64,000 nt of DNA from JBMNGO01 sp050949885 (GCA_050949885.1 JBMNGO010000004.1:62001-126000); one strand, 5' to 3'; shown: positions 1 through 9,076, counted from the stretch's first letter. Made by a program: numbers and translations. The notes: generated by a model not told the origin, from the letters alone.

Positions 1-530
1 AAAGAGATTGCAAAATTAAGCCGGGGGTAGACAAAATACTGGTTGATAGCCGGCAAGATATGTACTTTATTTTCAATACTATTGAAAAACTGTCGCTTAT
101 GGTTAAGGATAGGCCAATCAGCCAGGGAGATGTGACCGAACAGTTGAGCGTGCGGGAGGAAGCCAAGGTGTTCGGGATGACTGATGCCTTATTGCGTAAG
201 GAAACCAACCAGGCTTTGCAAGCCCTGAACAAACTATTGAGCCAGGGGGAGAGCCCGATTTTGCTGGTATCTGTTATGGCCCGACAGTTCATTAACCTGG
301 CCCGGGTTAAATACTTTCAGGAAAGAGGGCTTTCTAATAGGGAAACGGCGGCCCAGACAGGTCTGCCAGGTTTTGTTGTAGGCAAAATAATGGAAAGGGC
401 ATCAGTTTTCTCGTGGGAACAGATCGAAAATGCCTTCGAATTATTTCTCAATACCGATATGGTACTAAAAACAACCGGGCAAGATGAAAGAATAGTATTG
501 GAAACCCTGGTGGTCGAACTGTGCCATTAA
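1..530 (+). CDS. holA: DNA polymerase III delta subunit (HolA), C-terminal part
   Basis: Clamp-loader delta subunit, which opens the beta sliding clamp for loading at primed DNA. The 5' end lies outside the window: the frame is open from base 3 (RDCKIKPGVDKILVDSRQDM...), so the ATG at 60 is internal, not the start. The visible 175 or so residues match the C-terminal helical collar region of HolA (ALLRKETNQALQALNKLL, then the MARQFINLARVKY helix, and a final ERIVLETLVVELC). The position just before a convergent rpsT is the standard Firmicutes holA location, which supports the call. The gene ends at a shared hairpin with rpsT. Confidence 0.88.
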   Translation, partial: RDCKIKPGVDKILVDSRQDMYFIFNTIEKLSLMVKDRPISQGDVTEQLSVREEAKVFGMTDALLRKETNQALQALNKLLSQGESPILLVSVMARQFINLARVKYFQERGLSNRETAAQTGLPGFVVGKIMERASVFSWEQIENAFELFLNTDMVLKTTGQDERIVLETLVVELCH

Positions 531-535
531 TAAAT

Positions 536-559
536 AAAACCTGCTGGTTAGCAGGTTTT
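536..559. terminator. Bidirectional intrinsic terminator shared by holA and rpsT
   Basis: Perfect 10-bp stem AAAACCTGCT / AGCAGGTTTT with a GGTT loop. The A/T flanks of the stem give a U tract on either strand. It lies between convergent holA and rpsT, and its right arm overlaps the rpsT stop codon (558-560). Confidence 0.8.
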
Positions 560-824
560 ATTGAGCTATGCGGTTATATTTCTTGGTAAGCTGCGATTTT
601 TTTCTCGCTGCCGTATTCTTGTGCAATATTCCTTTGTTAACACTCTTATCAAGATAGGAGGTTACCTGCAATAGCAACTCCCGAGCTTTCTCAGGGTCAT
701 TTTGGGTTAAGGACGATTCATATTTAGAGATATATGTTTTAAGCCTACTTTTATAAGACTTGTTACGCAAACGATTCTTTTCAGCCTGCTTTGCTCTCTT
801 GAAGGGAGTTTTACTTTGGGCCAT
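558..824 (-). CDS. rpsT: 30S ribosomal protein S20
   Basis: Small-subunit ribosomal protein S20 that binds 16S rRNA. It has 88 residues, the usual length, is very Lys/Arg rich, and shows the typical N-terminus (MAQSKTPFKRAKQAEKNRLR) and the late motif KGILHKNTAARKKSQL. The ATG at 824 is preceded by a strong Shine-Dalgarno (AAGGAGGTG, about 6 nt spacing). It runs convergent to holA and is transcribed alone from its own promoter (859-887). Confidence 0.97.
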   Translation of the reverse strand: MAQSKTPFKRAKQAEKNRLRNKSYKSRLKTYISKYESSLTQNDPEKARELLLQVTSYLDKSVNKGILHKNTAARKKSQLTKKYNRIAQ

Positions 825-858
825 TCTTTCACCTCCTTAATTTTGACTGACAAACAAT

Positions 859-887
859 AATATAGCATTACCAAAACCAAAATGCAA
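859..887 (-). promoter_or_regulatory. Sigma-A type promoter of rpsT
   Basis: Read on the - strand: TTGCAT (-35, 887-882), a 17-nt spacer, TATATT (-10, 864-859), with TGC directly before the -10 giving an extended -10. It lies about 35 bp upstream of the rpsT start. Confidence 0.6.
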
Positions 888-983
888 CAAAACAAAGGTT
901 TTTCTTTGACCTCTATAAAAGCAGTTCTATTTTTTTTGTTAATTCCATAGATTTAGAAAAAATGTGCTTATGGGGTGGACAGG

Positions 984-2021
984 ATGAGCAGAACTGTTTT
1001 TGCTTTTTTAAAGGGAATCGTTCTTGTCAATGTTTTTATTCTTGTCCTCATTATTGGGGTCAGCTTTAGTTTGAACCACAAAAATGCCAATCAGATATCT
1101 GATTGGCAAATCGGAAATCTTCTAAAGCCGTTTTCCACACTTATTATTAATGAAACTATGGGAAATAATCTATTTAAAGAGACAAGTGTACTCCTAGCCG
1201 GAGATATTGATAATGATCTTTTGTCCAAGTCCTATATAGGTGCTAAAGTCCCAGAAAATATAATGTTGCTCAATATGCAGGCTTTAGCCCTGGGAGAGAA
1301 GGTCGTCAGCCGGGCTAAAGAAATACCTCAGGATCTTTCCGAGCCTGACTTGCCAGTGGCCCAAGTGGGAGAACAGCAAGAAAGAGATACTGGTGCAAAA
1401 AGATATGATATTTTTAATAATTGTCGGGTGGTTTTTTACTGTACACATAGTGCTGAATCATATATTCCTGACAGTGGTAAAGGCCGGCTGGATGGAGAAA
1501 AGGGATTAATCAACCAGGTGGCCCGGGAGATTGCCAGCCATTTGGAAAATAGAGGCCTGGAAGCTATATTTTATGATACCATTCATGACAATCCGTACCA
1601 GGAAAGCTATGTTAAATCCCGGGAGACTGTAAAAAAAGCCCTGGCTACCGAAAAAAAGAACCTAGCTTTATTTGATATCCACCGGGATAGTATTCCCGGA
1701 CAAAAAACAGCCGGTACGGTTACCATAAACGGTAAAAAGTCGGCGCAAATACTGATAATTGTGGGCACCGATGCCCGGAAAAACCATCCGCACTGGAAGA
1801 AAAATTTAGATTTTGCCGAAAGACTATTTATACAGGGAGAAAAAATGTATCCGGGCTTAATTAGGGGAACGAGAACCAAGGATGGAACTTATCATCAGGA
1901 ATTGCATGATCATGCACTCTTGTTGGAAGTAGGTACTGACTACAACTCATTGGCGGAAGCTCTTTATGCTGCCCAGTTGTTTGCCGATGTTTTGGTTGAG
2001 GTATTGAAAGATGAAATATAA
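984..2021 (+). CDS. spoIIP: Stage II sporulation protein P (SpoIIP)
   Basis: Peptidoglycan amidase/endopeptidase that works with SpoIID and SpoIIM during septal thinning and engulfment of the forespore. There is an N-terminal membrane anchor (residues about 8-30, hydrophobic FLKGIVLVNVFILVLIIGV), a variable linker, then the SpoIIP domain with its conserved blocks THSAESY, DIHRDS and LLEVGTDYN. The ATG at 984 is chosen because GGGGTGG lies 5 nt upstream; a GTG at 975 is possible but has no Shine-Dalgarno. In Bacillus the order is rpsT-gpr-spoIIP; here gpr (germination protease) is absent from this position. A TTGACC/TATTTT pair (906-933, 16-nt spacing) is a weak promoter candidate. Confidence 0.9.
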   Translation: MSRTVFAFLKGIVLVNVFILVLIIGVSFSLNHKNANQISDWQIGNLLKPFSTLIINETMGNNLFKETSVLLAGDIDNDLLSKSYIGAKVPENIMLLNMQALALGEKVVSRAKEIPQDLSEPDLPVAQVGEQQERDTGAKRYDIFNNCRVVFYCTHSAESYIPDSGKGRLDGEKGLINQVAREIASHLENRGLEAIFYDTIHDNPYQESYVKSRETVKKALATEKKNLALFDIHRDSIPGQKTAGTVTINGKKSAQILIIVGTDARKNHPHWKKNLDFAERLFIQGEKMYPGLIRGTRTKDGTYHQELHDHALLLEVGTDYNSLAEALYAAQLFADVLVEVLKDEI

Positions 2022-2041
2022 TTAGGAGAGAACAAACATAT

Positions 2042-2359
2042 ATGGAAAGAGCTGTTCAGTCATTATTAGTTCTTCTCTTGGTAAGTGTGGTAATAATGGG
2101 CTTAAAAATCAGTCACCACAATATTAACAGTCTTACCGGTGTAGATCAGGGTCCGATTATAGGAATTAACGTATCGGATGGCAATTTAAGCTTGGCTTTT
2201 GCTGGACAAACCCACGATTGCAGCTTTAGCCGCCTGAACTATATGAGAGATGAGCTGATCTGCCAGGGACAGGATACCATTTACGAAGCAGGAAGATATT
2301 TTAAAAGGATTTGGCTGATTTTTAGAGCGCTAATAGCAAATCCCCAAATTACAATATAA
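2042..2359 (+). CDS. Small membrane-anchored protein downstream of spoIIP, YqxA-like position
   Basis: 105 residues. There is one N-terminal transmembrane helix (about residues 5-22, SLLVLLLVSVVIMGL), a short extracytoplasmic middle and a C-terminal amphipathic stretch (YFKRIWLIFRALI). I do not recognise a domain in the sequence. Bacillus carries the similarly small, single-helix sporulation-cluster gene yqxA (DUF3679) directly after spoIIP, so this may be its counterpart, but that is inferred from position and architecture only. The start follows spoIIP by 20 bp with AGGAGAG 11 nt upstream, so it is probably co-transcribed. Confidence 0.6.
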   Translation: MERAVQSLLVLLLVSVVIMGLKISHHNINSLTGVDQGPIIGINVSDGNLSLAFAGQTHDCSFSRLNYMRDELICQGQDTIYEAGRYFKRIWLIFRALIANPQITI

Positions 2360-2380
2360 GAGGAACAATTAAAGGTAAAT

Positions 2381-2415
2381 CTATTACCCAACCTCTAGCT
2401 GTTGGGGGTAGTTTT
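2381..2415 (+). terminator. Probable terminator of the spoIIP operon
   Basis: Imperfect hairpin: CTA-ACCCAAC pairs with GTTGGGGGTAG around a CTCTAGCT loop, followed by TTTTA. The stem carries small bulges, so strength is uncertain. Confidence 0.45.
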
Positions 2416-2433
2416 ATAGAATGTTTTAAATTT

Positions 2434-2453
2434 GCTAATACTCGAGTATTAGC
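2434..2453. repeat. Perfect 20-bp palindrome upstream of murJ
   Basis: GCTAATACTC directly followed by GAGTATTAGC; the two arms are exact reverse complements with no spacer. It is AT rich with TATTTTC after it. It could be an operator for a dimeric regulator or a weak terminator hairpin. It lies between the spoIIP operon and murJ. Confidence 0.7.
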
Positions 2454-2508
2454 TATTTTCTTGCCCAGTAGTTGTGCCAATTCCTAGGTACACTTAAATG
2501 GTCTGCTG

Positions 2509-2554
2509 CCTGATTTATAGATAATTATCTATTGAAATAGTCTATGAAATCAGG
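2509..2554. repeat. Second inverted repeat upstream of murJ
   Basis: CCTGATTTATAG (2509-2520) pairs with CTATGAAATCAGG (2542-2554) with a one-base bulge. Nested inside is the exact palindrome TAGATAATTATCTA. The region is noncoding and about 100 bp before the murJ start, so it may shape the murJ leader or bind a regulator. Confidence 0.5.
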
Positions 2555-2642
2555 TTAAGATTGATTTGCTTGAGTCCTGATGCTAATACGATGATACAGG
2601 CACTCACTTTTGATTTTCAACCAGTTGGTTTTACTAGCCTGA

Positions 2643-4244
2643 ATGGGGTTGGCGCATTTGACCGAAACAGGAAAGCATATTGCCAAGGCTGCCATTATAT
2701 TAATGATCACGGTTATTATATCGCGTATTCTTGGATACGGCCGTGAAGTAGTCTTGTACACAATTTTTGGGCAAAATTATATAACTGATGCCTACCGTGC
2801 CGCTTTTTCCATACCTGACTTTGTATATATGCTCCTGGTGGGGGGGGCGCTAAGTTCGGCTTTCATTCCTATTTTTTCCGCCTTTGTGGTAACTGGCAGA
2901 GAAGATGAAGGATGGAAATCAGCCAGTATAGTCTTTAATTATGTAGTAGTTTTTCTATTGGTCTTAATTCTGATAGCCTATTTGTATACAAAACCATTAA
3001 TGGTGTTGCTGGCGCCGGGTTTACCTGCTGAATATCTGGAAATGGCGGTAGAACTAACCCATATAATGTTTTTACAGACTTTTTTTATGGCATTAAACGG
3101 ATTTGCCATGGGGATACTGAATTCATACAAACATTTTGTTGCCCCGGCTTTAGGCAGTCTGGTGTATAATCTGGTCATAATAATTGTTGGTGCATCTTTA
3201 GTAGATCGTTTGGGTATAGCAGCTTTCTCCTATGGAGTAGTCCTGGGGGCGTTTCTCAATTTTGTAGTGCAAATACCAGCCTTGCGCAGGATGGGGCTAA
3301 AATACTATTTTTCCTTTGATTATCGCAATATTGGCTTTCGCCAGATAATGGTCTTAATGGTCCCTGTATTAGCCGGATTGGGAGTAGTTCAGCTCAATCT
3401 TTTTGTTACCCAAAACCTGTCTTCCAACCTGGGATCAGGGGTGATCAGCGCTTTAAATCTTTCCCAGAGAATCATGAATCTTCCCATTGGAATATTTGCG
3501 GTTTCCATTGCCACGGCTCTTTTTCCTACTCTCACCGCTTTTACTGCTGTAGGTGAACTGGACGATTTTAAGCGTTCCACTTCCCTGGGACTAAGAGCGA
3601 TTTTTCTGGTGAGCATTCCTGCCTCCTTTGGGTTGATAGCGCTTGGAGAACCATTAATCAAGCTGCTTTTTGAACAGGGGGAGTTTACCTCCAGTATGGT
3701 TACAGCCACCAATCAGGCATTAGTTTTTTATTCTATTGGACTTTTTGCTTACTCTGCTGTTCAGGTATTAAACCGGAGTTTTTATGCTCTCAAAGACACC
3801 CTTACGCCGGTGGTGGCAGCATTCCTGACTATTGGTTTTAACATATATCTGTCTTTAAATCTGGTGGATGTATTAGGGCATCGAGGTTTGGCTGGTGCTT
3901 ATTCTCTGGCGGGGTTTTTAAATATGGTACTATTGCTTGGTATGCTCAGAATTAAGGTGGGAATATTGGGAGGATATAAATTAATCCGAAGCTTCTCCAT
4001 TTCTATGGGAGCTTCTCTGGTAATGTTTAGTGCGGTCCGTTTATGGGATAATTTGCTTACCACCTGGTGGATTTCCATGACTAAACTAGGGCTGCTTGTT
4101 TACACCATGTCGGCTATAACCATTGGTATAATCGTTTATAGCGGAATTGTTTTATTGTTCCGGTTGGAGGAGACAGATTTGGTCTGGAGTATGGTGGGAA
4201 AAAGATTGCCGGATGGAATCATAAAAAAACTAAAAAGATACTAA
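2643..4244 (+). CDS. murJ: Lipid II flippase MurJ (MviN family)
   Basis: Polytopic membrane protein of 533 residues that flips lipid II across the cytoplasmic membrane for peptidoglycan synthesis. The MviN/MurJ signature is clear: SRILGYGREVVL near the N-terminus, TDAYRAAFSIPDFVYMLLVGGALSSAFIP, and about 14 hydrophobic helices throughout. An ATG at 2643 has no convincing Shine-Dalgarno. A TTG at 2658 (LTETGKHIAKAA) follows GGGGTTGG by 5 nt and fits the family N-terminus better, so the true start may be 2658. Its placement before lepA is not the common Firmicutes order. Two palindromes precede it. Confidence 0.93.
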   Translation: MGLAHLTETGKHIAKAAIILMITVIISRILGYGREVVLYTIFGQNYITDAYRAAFSIPDFVYMLLVGGALSSAFIPIFSAFVVTGREDEGWKSASIVFNYVVVFLLVLILIAYLYTKPLMVLLAPGLPAEYLEMAVELTHIMFLQTFFMALNGFAMGILNSYKHFVAPALGSLVYNLVIIIVGASLVDRLGIAAFSYGVVLGAFLNFVVQIPALRRMGLKYYFSFDYRNIGFRQIMVLMVPVLAGLGVVQLNLFVTQNLSSNLGSGVISALNLSQRIMNLPIGIFAVSIATALFPTLTAFTAVGELDDFKRSTSLGLRAIFLVSIPASFGLIALGEPLIKLLFEQGEFTSSMVTATNQALVFYSIGLFAYSAVQVLNRSFYALKDTLTPVVAAFLTIGFNIYLSLNLVDVLGHRGLAGAYSLAGFLNMVLLLGMLRIKVGILGGYKLIRSFSISMGASLVMFSAVRLWDNLLTTWWISMTKLGLLVYTMSAITIGIIVYSGIVLLFRLEETDLVWSMVGKRLPDGIIKKLKRY

Positions 4245-4287
4245 AAGTGCATTTTATTATGTTTAATATCCAGGAGGTTAGGGATTC

Positions 4288-6087
4288 TTGGCTGAGAATA
4301 TTCGTAATTTCAGTATTATAGCACATATTGACCATGGTAAATCTACCCTGGCAGATCGTCTCATGCAAACTACCGGGGCTTTAAGTGACAGGGAAATGAA
4401 AGAGCAGTATTTGGACAAGATGGATTTGGAGCGAGAAAAAGGGATAACCATAAAACTCCAGCCGGTTCGTTTAAAATATGTTGCTAAAGATGGCAACGAA
4501 TATATACTTAACCTTATCGATACCCCGGGGCATGTAGATTTTACCTATGAAGTATCGCGGAGTTTGGCCGCTTGTGAAGGAGCCCTATTGGTAGTTGATG
4601 CTTCCCAGGGGATTGAAGCCCAGACCTTGGCCAATGTCTATCAGGCCATGGATCTCAATTTGGAAATAATCGGGGTAATTAACAAAATTGATTTGCCCGG
4701 GGCGCAGATAGAGATGGTTAAAGAAGAAATAGAAAATGTGCTGGGAATTGATCGTGATGAATTAATACCTATATCAGCCAAATTGGGGATGGGAATTGAA
4801 GATGTACTGGAAGCCATAGTATCAAGAATTCCCCCTCCCCGCCATCAGTTGGATGAACCCTTGCAGGCTTTGATTTTTGATTCATATTTTGACCCTTACA
4901 AAGGAGCTATATCATATATTAGGGTTGTATCAGGAGAGATAAAAAAAGGCAGTATTATCAAGATGATGTCTACTTCCAGAGAATTTGAGGTAGCTGAACT
5001 CGGTGTGCTTACCCCACATATGATTGAGGTATCGAGCCTTAGGGCGGGGGAAGTGGGTTATATGGCTGCGGGCATTAAAAACGTGGCTGATACCAAAGTA
5101 GGAGATACCATCACTAATGCTGATAGACCGGCAGATAGCCCTTTGCCCGGCTATAAGGAAGTAAAACCCATGGTTTATTGCGGATTGTATCCCTTGGAAA
5201 ACAATGACTTCGAGCGCTTGAGAGATGCCCTGGAAAAACTGCGGCTGAATGATGCTTCACTGGTTTTCGAGCCAGAGCATTCGGCGGCGCTGGGGTTCGG
5301 TTTCCGCTGTGGTTTTTTGGGATTGCTTCATTTAGATATTATCAAAGAACGGTTGGAGAGGGAATATGATTTAAACTTGCTTGCCACCGCTCCTGGTGTA
5401 GTATATCAAATCTTTCTTACCGATGGATCGGAAATCCATGTACAGAATCCTACCCACTGGCCCCCGCCTCAAGGGATGCAGGAAGTAAGGGAACCCATAG
5501 TAAAAGCCACCATAATGACTCCTAATGACTATATTGGTTCAATAATGGAACTTTGCCGGGAAAAAAGAGGGGTTTTTGTAACCATGGAATACCTTACTCC
5601 GCAAAGAGTTATGCTTACGTATAAGCTGCCGCTGTCGGAAATACTCTTCGACTTTTTTGATAATTTGAAATCACGTACCAAAGGGTATGCGTCCCTGGAT
5701 TATGAACTGTACAGTTATGAAACATCTAAACTGGTGAAGATGGATATCCTGTTAAACGGAGACCCTGTAGATGCCTTGAGTTTTATTGTTCACCAGGATA
5801 AAGCTTATTATCGGGCCCGGATTTTAGTCCAAAAGCTGCGGCGGATAATACCCCGGCAGATGTATGATGTGGCTATTCAAGCGGCTGTGGGCAACAAGGT
5901 AATAGCCCGGGAAACCGTCAAAGCTTTGCGCAAGGATGTCCTGGCCAAGTGTTATGGCGGGGATATAACCAGGAAGAAAAAGCTGCTGGAAAAGCAAAAA
6001 GAAGGTAAGAAACGCATGAAGCAACTCGGTCATATAGAGGTTCCCCGGGAAGCCTTTATGAGCGTAATGGATATTGAAAATGATTAA
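4288..6087 (+). CDS. lepA: Elongation factor 4 (LepA), ribosomal back-translocase GTPase
   Basis: Translational GTPase acting on stalled or mistranslocated ribosomes. It has 599 residues, the standard length. The G motifs are visible: AHIDHGKST (G1), DTPGHVDF (G3) and NKIDLP (G4), followed by EF-G-like domains and the LepA-specific C-terminal domain (YGGDITRKKKLLEKQKEGKK). The start is a TTG with AGGAGG 10 nt upstream. It overlaps hemW by 8 bp, indicating translational coupling. Confidence 0.97.
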   Translation: MAENIRNFSIIAHIDHGKSTLADRLMQTTGALSDREMKEQYLDKMDLEREKGITIKLQPVRLKYVAKDGNEYILNLIDTPGHVDFTYEVSRSLAACEGALLVVDASQGIEAQTLANVYQAMDLNLEIIGVINKIDLPGAQIEMVKEEIENVLGIDRDELIPISAKLGMGIEDVLEAIVSRIPPPRHQLDEPLQALIFDSYFDPYKGAISYIRVVSGEIKKGSIIKMMSTSREFEVAELGVLTPHMIEVSSLRAGEVGYMAAGIKNVADTKVGDTITNADRPADSPLPGYKEVKPMVYCGLYPLENNDFERLRDALEKLRLNDASLVFEPEHSAALGFGFRCGFLGLLHLDIIKERLEREYDLNLLATAPGVVYQIFLTDGSEIHVQNPTHWPPPQGMQEVREPIVKATIMTPNDYIGSIMELCREKRGVFVTMEYLTPQRVMLTYKLPLSEILFDFFDNLKSRTKGYASLDYELYSYETSKLVKMDILLNGDPVDALSFIVHQDKAYYRARILVQKLRRIIPRQMYDVAIQAAVGNKVIARETVKALRKDVLAKCYGGDITRKKKLLEKQKEGKKRMKQLGHIEVPREAFMSVMDIEND

Positions 6088-7228
6088 TCAGAGGACTCTA
6101 GGGATTTATGTGCATATCCCCTTTTGCCGGAGGAAATGCCTTTATTGTGATTTCTATTCGGTTACCCAATGTGATGCAGAAACCTTGCGAAAGTATGGGG
6201 ACTGCTTGGTAACTGAGATCTACCAAAAGGCAGCAGATTTGCCTGAAGCAGTTATAAAATCCATCTATTTGGGGGGGGGCACTCCCAGCCTCTTGCCTTT
6301 AGCAGTCCTCAAAAAAATAATTAAGGCACTTAAAGAAGCTTTTACTGTAAGTAATCATGCTGAGGTAAGTGTTGAAGTAAATCCGGCTACTCTGGATAAT
6401 GACAATTTGCAGGGATTTTTGGAAGCAGGGGTTACTCGTCTGTCATTGGGTGTGCAGAGTTTTTTTAATGAGGATCTGGATATGCTAGGGCGCATCCATG
6501 ATGCAGGGCAGGCTTTGCAGAGTATAGAACTATTGCATCGCCGTAATTTGGAAAATTTTAATTTGGATTTAATTTATGGGATTCCAGGGCAATCTATGGC
6601 CAGGTGGGAACAGAATCTCAAAAAAGCATTAGACAGTCAGCCCGCCCACCTTTCTCTTTACTTATTACAGCTGGATCCCAGCACCCCGCTGGCCAAAGTT
6701 ATAGCCAAGGGCTATTTAAACCCCTTGGATGAGGAAGTGGAACGCAATATGTACTACCTGGCCCGCTCTCTGCTAACAAAAGCAGATATGGTTCAATATG
6801 AAATATCCAATTATTCCAAGCCGGGATTGGAGTGTAGGCATAATCTGGCCTATTGGCGGCATGAGGAGTATCTGGGGATAGGGTGCGGAGCAGTCTCCTT
6901 CATAGAAGGAAAAAGGTGGATAAACCGTCCCGACCTTGGCGGTTATATGCAAGATCTGGGAAATAGCCATAACTGCCCCGTTGATCAATTAGAAAATCTA
7001 TCTCTGCGGGAACAGGCTCAAGAAGCACTGATTATGGGATTAAGGTTAATCAAAGGAGTTAACCTTAGGGATTACCAAGACCGGTTTGGGTTAGATCCGC
7101 AAGAGGTGTACGGACGGGAAATAAAGAAATGTTTAGAGTTAGGATTAATTGAACTAAATGATGGACATATAAGATTAACCGATGAGGGACTTTTTCTGTC
7201 AAATACGGTGTTTTGCGAGTTTATCTGA
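6080..7228 (+). CDS. hemW: HemW, radical SAM heme chaperone / coproporphyrinogen III oxidase-like
   Basis: Radical SAM protein of about 382 residues. The cluster motif C-RRK-C-LY-C (Cys16, Cys20, Cys23 from the ATG at 6080) is followed by YLGGGTPSLL and SLGVQSF, typical of HemW/HemN-like proteins. Genes in this lepA-hrcA context are usually HemW, a heme-binding chaperone, rather than the HemN oxidase, but sequence reading alone does not prove activity. The start overlaps the lepA end; a TTG at 6074 is an alternative. The gene ends just before the hrcA promoter. Confidence 0.88.
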   Translation: MINQRTLGIYVHIPFCRRKCLYCDFYSVTQCDAETLRKYGDCLVTEIYQKAADLPEAVIKSIYLGGGTPSLLPLAVLKKIIKALKEAFTVSNHAEVSVEVNPATLDNDNLQGFLEAGVTRLSLGVQSFFNEDLDMLGRIHDAGQALQSIELLHRRNLENFNLDLIYGIPGQSMARWEQNLKKALDSQPAHLSLYLLQLDPSTPLAKVIAKGYLNPLDEEVERNMYYLARSLLTKADMVQYEISNYSKPGLECRHNLAYWRHEEYLGIGCGAVSFIEGKRWINRPDLGGYMQDLGNSHNCPVDQLENLSLREQAQEALIMGLRLIKGVNLRDYQDRFGLDPQEVYGREIKKCLELGLIELNDGHIRLTDEGLFLSNTVFCEFI

Positions 7229-7231
7229 AGC

Positions 7232-7260
7232 TTGACAAAGGTATTTACAGATGATATTTT
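7232..7260 (+). promoter_or_regulatory. Promoter of the hrcA-grpE-dnaK-dnaJ operon
   Basis: TTGACA (7232-7237), 17-nt spacer, TATTTT (7255-7260). It is immediately upstream of the CIRCE operator, so HrcA bound there would overlap the initiation region. Confidence 0.75.
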
Positions 7261-7273
7261 TTAGGTAAACCGT

Positions 7274-7300
7274 TTAGCACTCAATTGATGAGAGTGCTAA
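7274..7300 (+). promoter_or_regulatory. CIRCE operator (HrcA binding site)
   Basis: Exact match to the consensus TTAGCACTC-N9-GAGTGCTAA (spacer AATTGATGA). It is the controlling inverted repeat for chaperone expression, 18 bp before the hrcA start codon. It predicts repression of the whole operon by HrcA under non-stress conditions. Confidence 0.97.
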
Positions 7301-7317
7301 CAGGCAGGTGAATATGA

Positions 7318-8343
7318 GTGACTCTAGATGAAAGGAAAAAGAAGATTCTTGAATCAGTAATAATAGAATACGTGGAAACCGCTGAACCCGTTGGTTCCCG
7401 TGCGGTGGTTAAAAAGCATAATCTAAATATCAGCGCAGCCACAGCAAGAAACGAAATGTCCGATCTGGAGGAAATGGGTTATATGGAACAGCCTCATACT
7501 TCTGCAGGGCGGATTCCTTCCGAAATGGGCTTTAGGTACTATGTTGACAGGATTATGCTAAAAGAAAGTCCGACTGAACAAGAGATCCAAATGTTAGGAA
7601 AAATACTCAAGGAAAAAATTGTTGACTGGGATGAGACTATTGCCACCATTGCCAGATATATTTCCCAGCTGACTCATTATACTGCATTTGTTGTAGCCCC
7701 CGGGGTTGATTCTTCGGAAATCAGACTTCTGCAATTAGTTCCTCTGGAACCAGGACTGGCTTTATTATTGGTAGTAACGGATATGGGAATTATAATGCAC
7801 CGAAAAATAGATCTGCCTGATTCTATTAATGTTAATGATCTTCAGATAGTTGGCGGTTTTCTAAATAAGGCCTTTCAAGGCAAAAAATTGTCAGATATTC
7901 GGCGCAGTGACATGCAGTTAGTAAGGGATGATTTAGCAAAACAGAGAAAAAGAGTTGTAAATTGTGCACTGGAGGCCATTGATCATTTATTCGGCAGTAA
8001 GAATGAAAAGGTTGTTATCAGCGGTACTTTAAACATCTTAAATGAGCCTGAATTTAAAGATTATGTTAGATTGAAAAAGATTCTTACTTTGCTGGAAGAA
8101 GAAGTATTATTTAGAGAACTAATTCCTGATGATGTAGGAGACGATATTACCATCCGCATCGGAAAAGAAAATAAAGTAGAGGATGCCCAGGATATGAGTC
8201 TGGTTGTGGGCGGGTATAGTGTTTTTGGAGAAATGGGCAAAATAGGTGTTATAGGGCCGGTTCGCATGGAATATTGGAAAGCAGCCGGTACGGTAGAGAC
8301 TATTCAGGCATTTCTTGGGGATTTTTTAAAGCAGCACTTCTAA
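7318..8343 (+). CDS. hrcA: Heat-inducible transcription repressor HrcA
   Basis: Repressor that binds CIRCE and is stabilised by GroEL. 341 residues. The N-terminal winged helix (DERKKKILESVIIEYVETAEPVGSRAVV and the SAATARNEMSDLEEMGY recognition region) is followed by the HTSAGRIPSEMGFRYYVD motif that marks the family, then a GAF-like domain. The GTG start at 7318 has a weak AGGCAGGTG upstream. It is the first gene of the operon and so autoregulated through the CIRCE at 7274-7300. Confidence 0.97.
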   Translation: MTLDERKKKILESVIIEYVETAEPVGSRAVVKKHNLNISAATARNEMSDLEEMGYMEQPHTSAGRIPSEMGFRYYVDRIMLKESPTEQEIQMLGKILKEKIVDWDETIATIARYISQLTHYTAFVVAPGVDSSEIRLLQLVPLEPGLALLLVVTDMGIIMHRKIDLPDSINVNDLQIVGGFLNKAFQGKKLSDIRRSDMQLVRDDLAKQRKRVVNCALEAIDHLFGSKNEKVVISGTLNILNEPEFKDYVRLKKILTLLEEEVLFRELIPDDVGDDITIRIGKENKVEDAQDMSLVVGGYSVFGEMGKIGVIGPVRMEYWKAAGTVETIQAFLGDFLKQHF

Positions 8344-8500
8344 ACTGCAGGGCCTCCTTTTAATAGTCTACCCATTGAGATAAATTCTTTTAAAAAGGGC
8401 TCATAGGCAGTTATTTGCTTGTATACATGAAAATCGTACCTATTTTGAATTGGTTAACACATAATTTATATAAAATATAAGCAAGAGGTGAATAACAAAT

Positions 8501-9076
8501 ATGGCAAGCAATAATATGCAACCGGATGGAACCAAACCCATGGAAGAGGTTAAAGAGAATAATAATGAAAAGCCTACAGTTGAAATAGATGATGCACCTG
8601 AAATGGAGCTGAAAAAACTCAAGGAAGAATTGGCCCGGTGCCAACAGGAATCCCAGGAAAATTACAATCAATATTTAAGGGCTATGGCTGATGCAGAAAA
8701 CATAAAAAAGCGTTTTATCAGGGAACGGGATGAATACATAAAATTTGCCACCCTGCCGCTTATTAAAAAGCTATTACCAGTTATTGATGATTTGGACCGG
8801 GCAATTAGTATGTCACAAAATAGTCAGGATTACGAAGCTTTATACAAAGGGATAGAAATGATCGCCAAGAAGCTACAGGAAACCCTGAGTGAAGAAGGCG
8901 TAAAACAGATCGAAGCATTAAATGGGCCCTTTGACCCACAATATCATGAGCCTTTAACTGTTGAAGAAAACCAGGAATACCCTGATAATACTGTTATTGA
9001 AGAACTGCAAAAGGGCTATATGATGCATGGCAGGGTAATAAGGCCCAGCTTGGTAAAGGTCAGTAAACAGAGCTAA
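8501..9076 (+). CDS. grpE: GrpE, nucleotide exchange factor for DnaK
   Basis: Co-chaperone that releases ADP from DnaK. 191 residues. An acidic N-terminal coiled coil (ELKKLKEELARCQQE...YLRAMADAENIKKRF) leads to the C-terminal beta domain with GVKQIEALNGPFDPQYHE and the terminal GYMMHGRVIRPSLVKVS signature. AGAGGTG precedes the ATG. It lies 157 bp after hrcA and 38 bp before dnaK in the CIRCE operon. Confidence 0.97.
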   Translation: MASNNMQPDGTKPMEEVKENNNEKPTVEIDDAPEMELKKLKEELARCQQESQENYNQYLRAMADAENIKKRFIRERDEYIKFATLPLIKKLLPVIDDLDRAISMSQNSQDYEALYKGIEMIAKKLQETLSEEGVKQIEALNGPFDPQYHEPLTVEENQEYPDNTVIEELQKGYMMHGRVIRPSLVKVSKQS

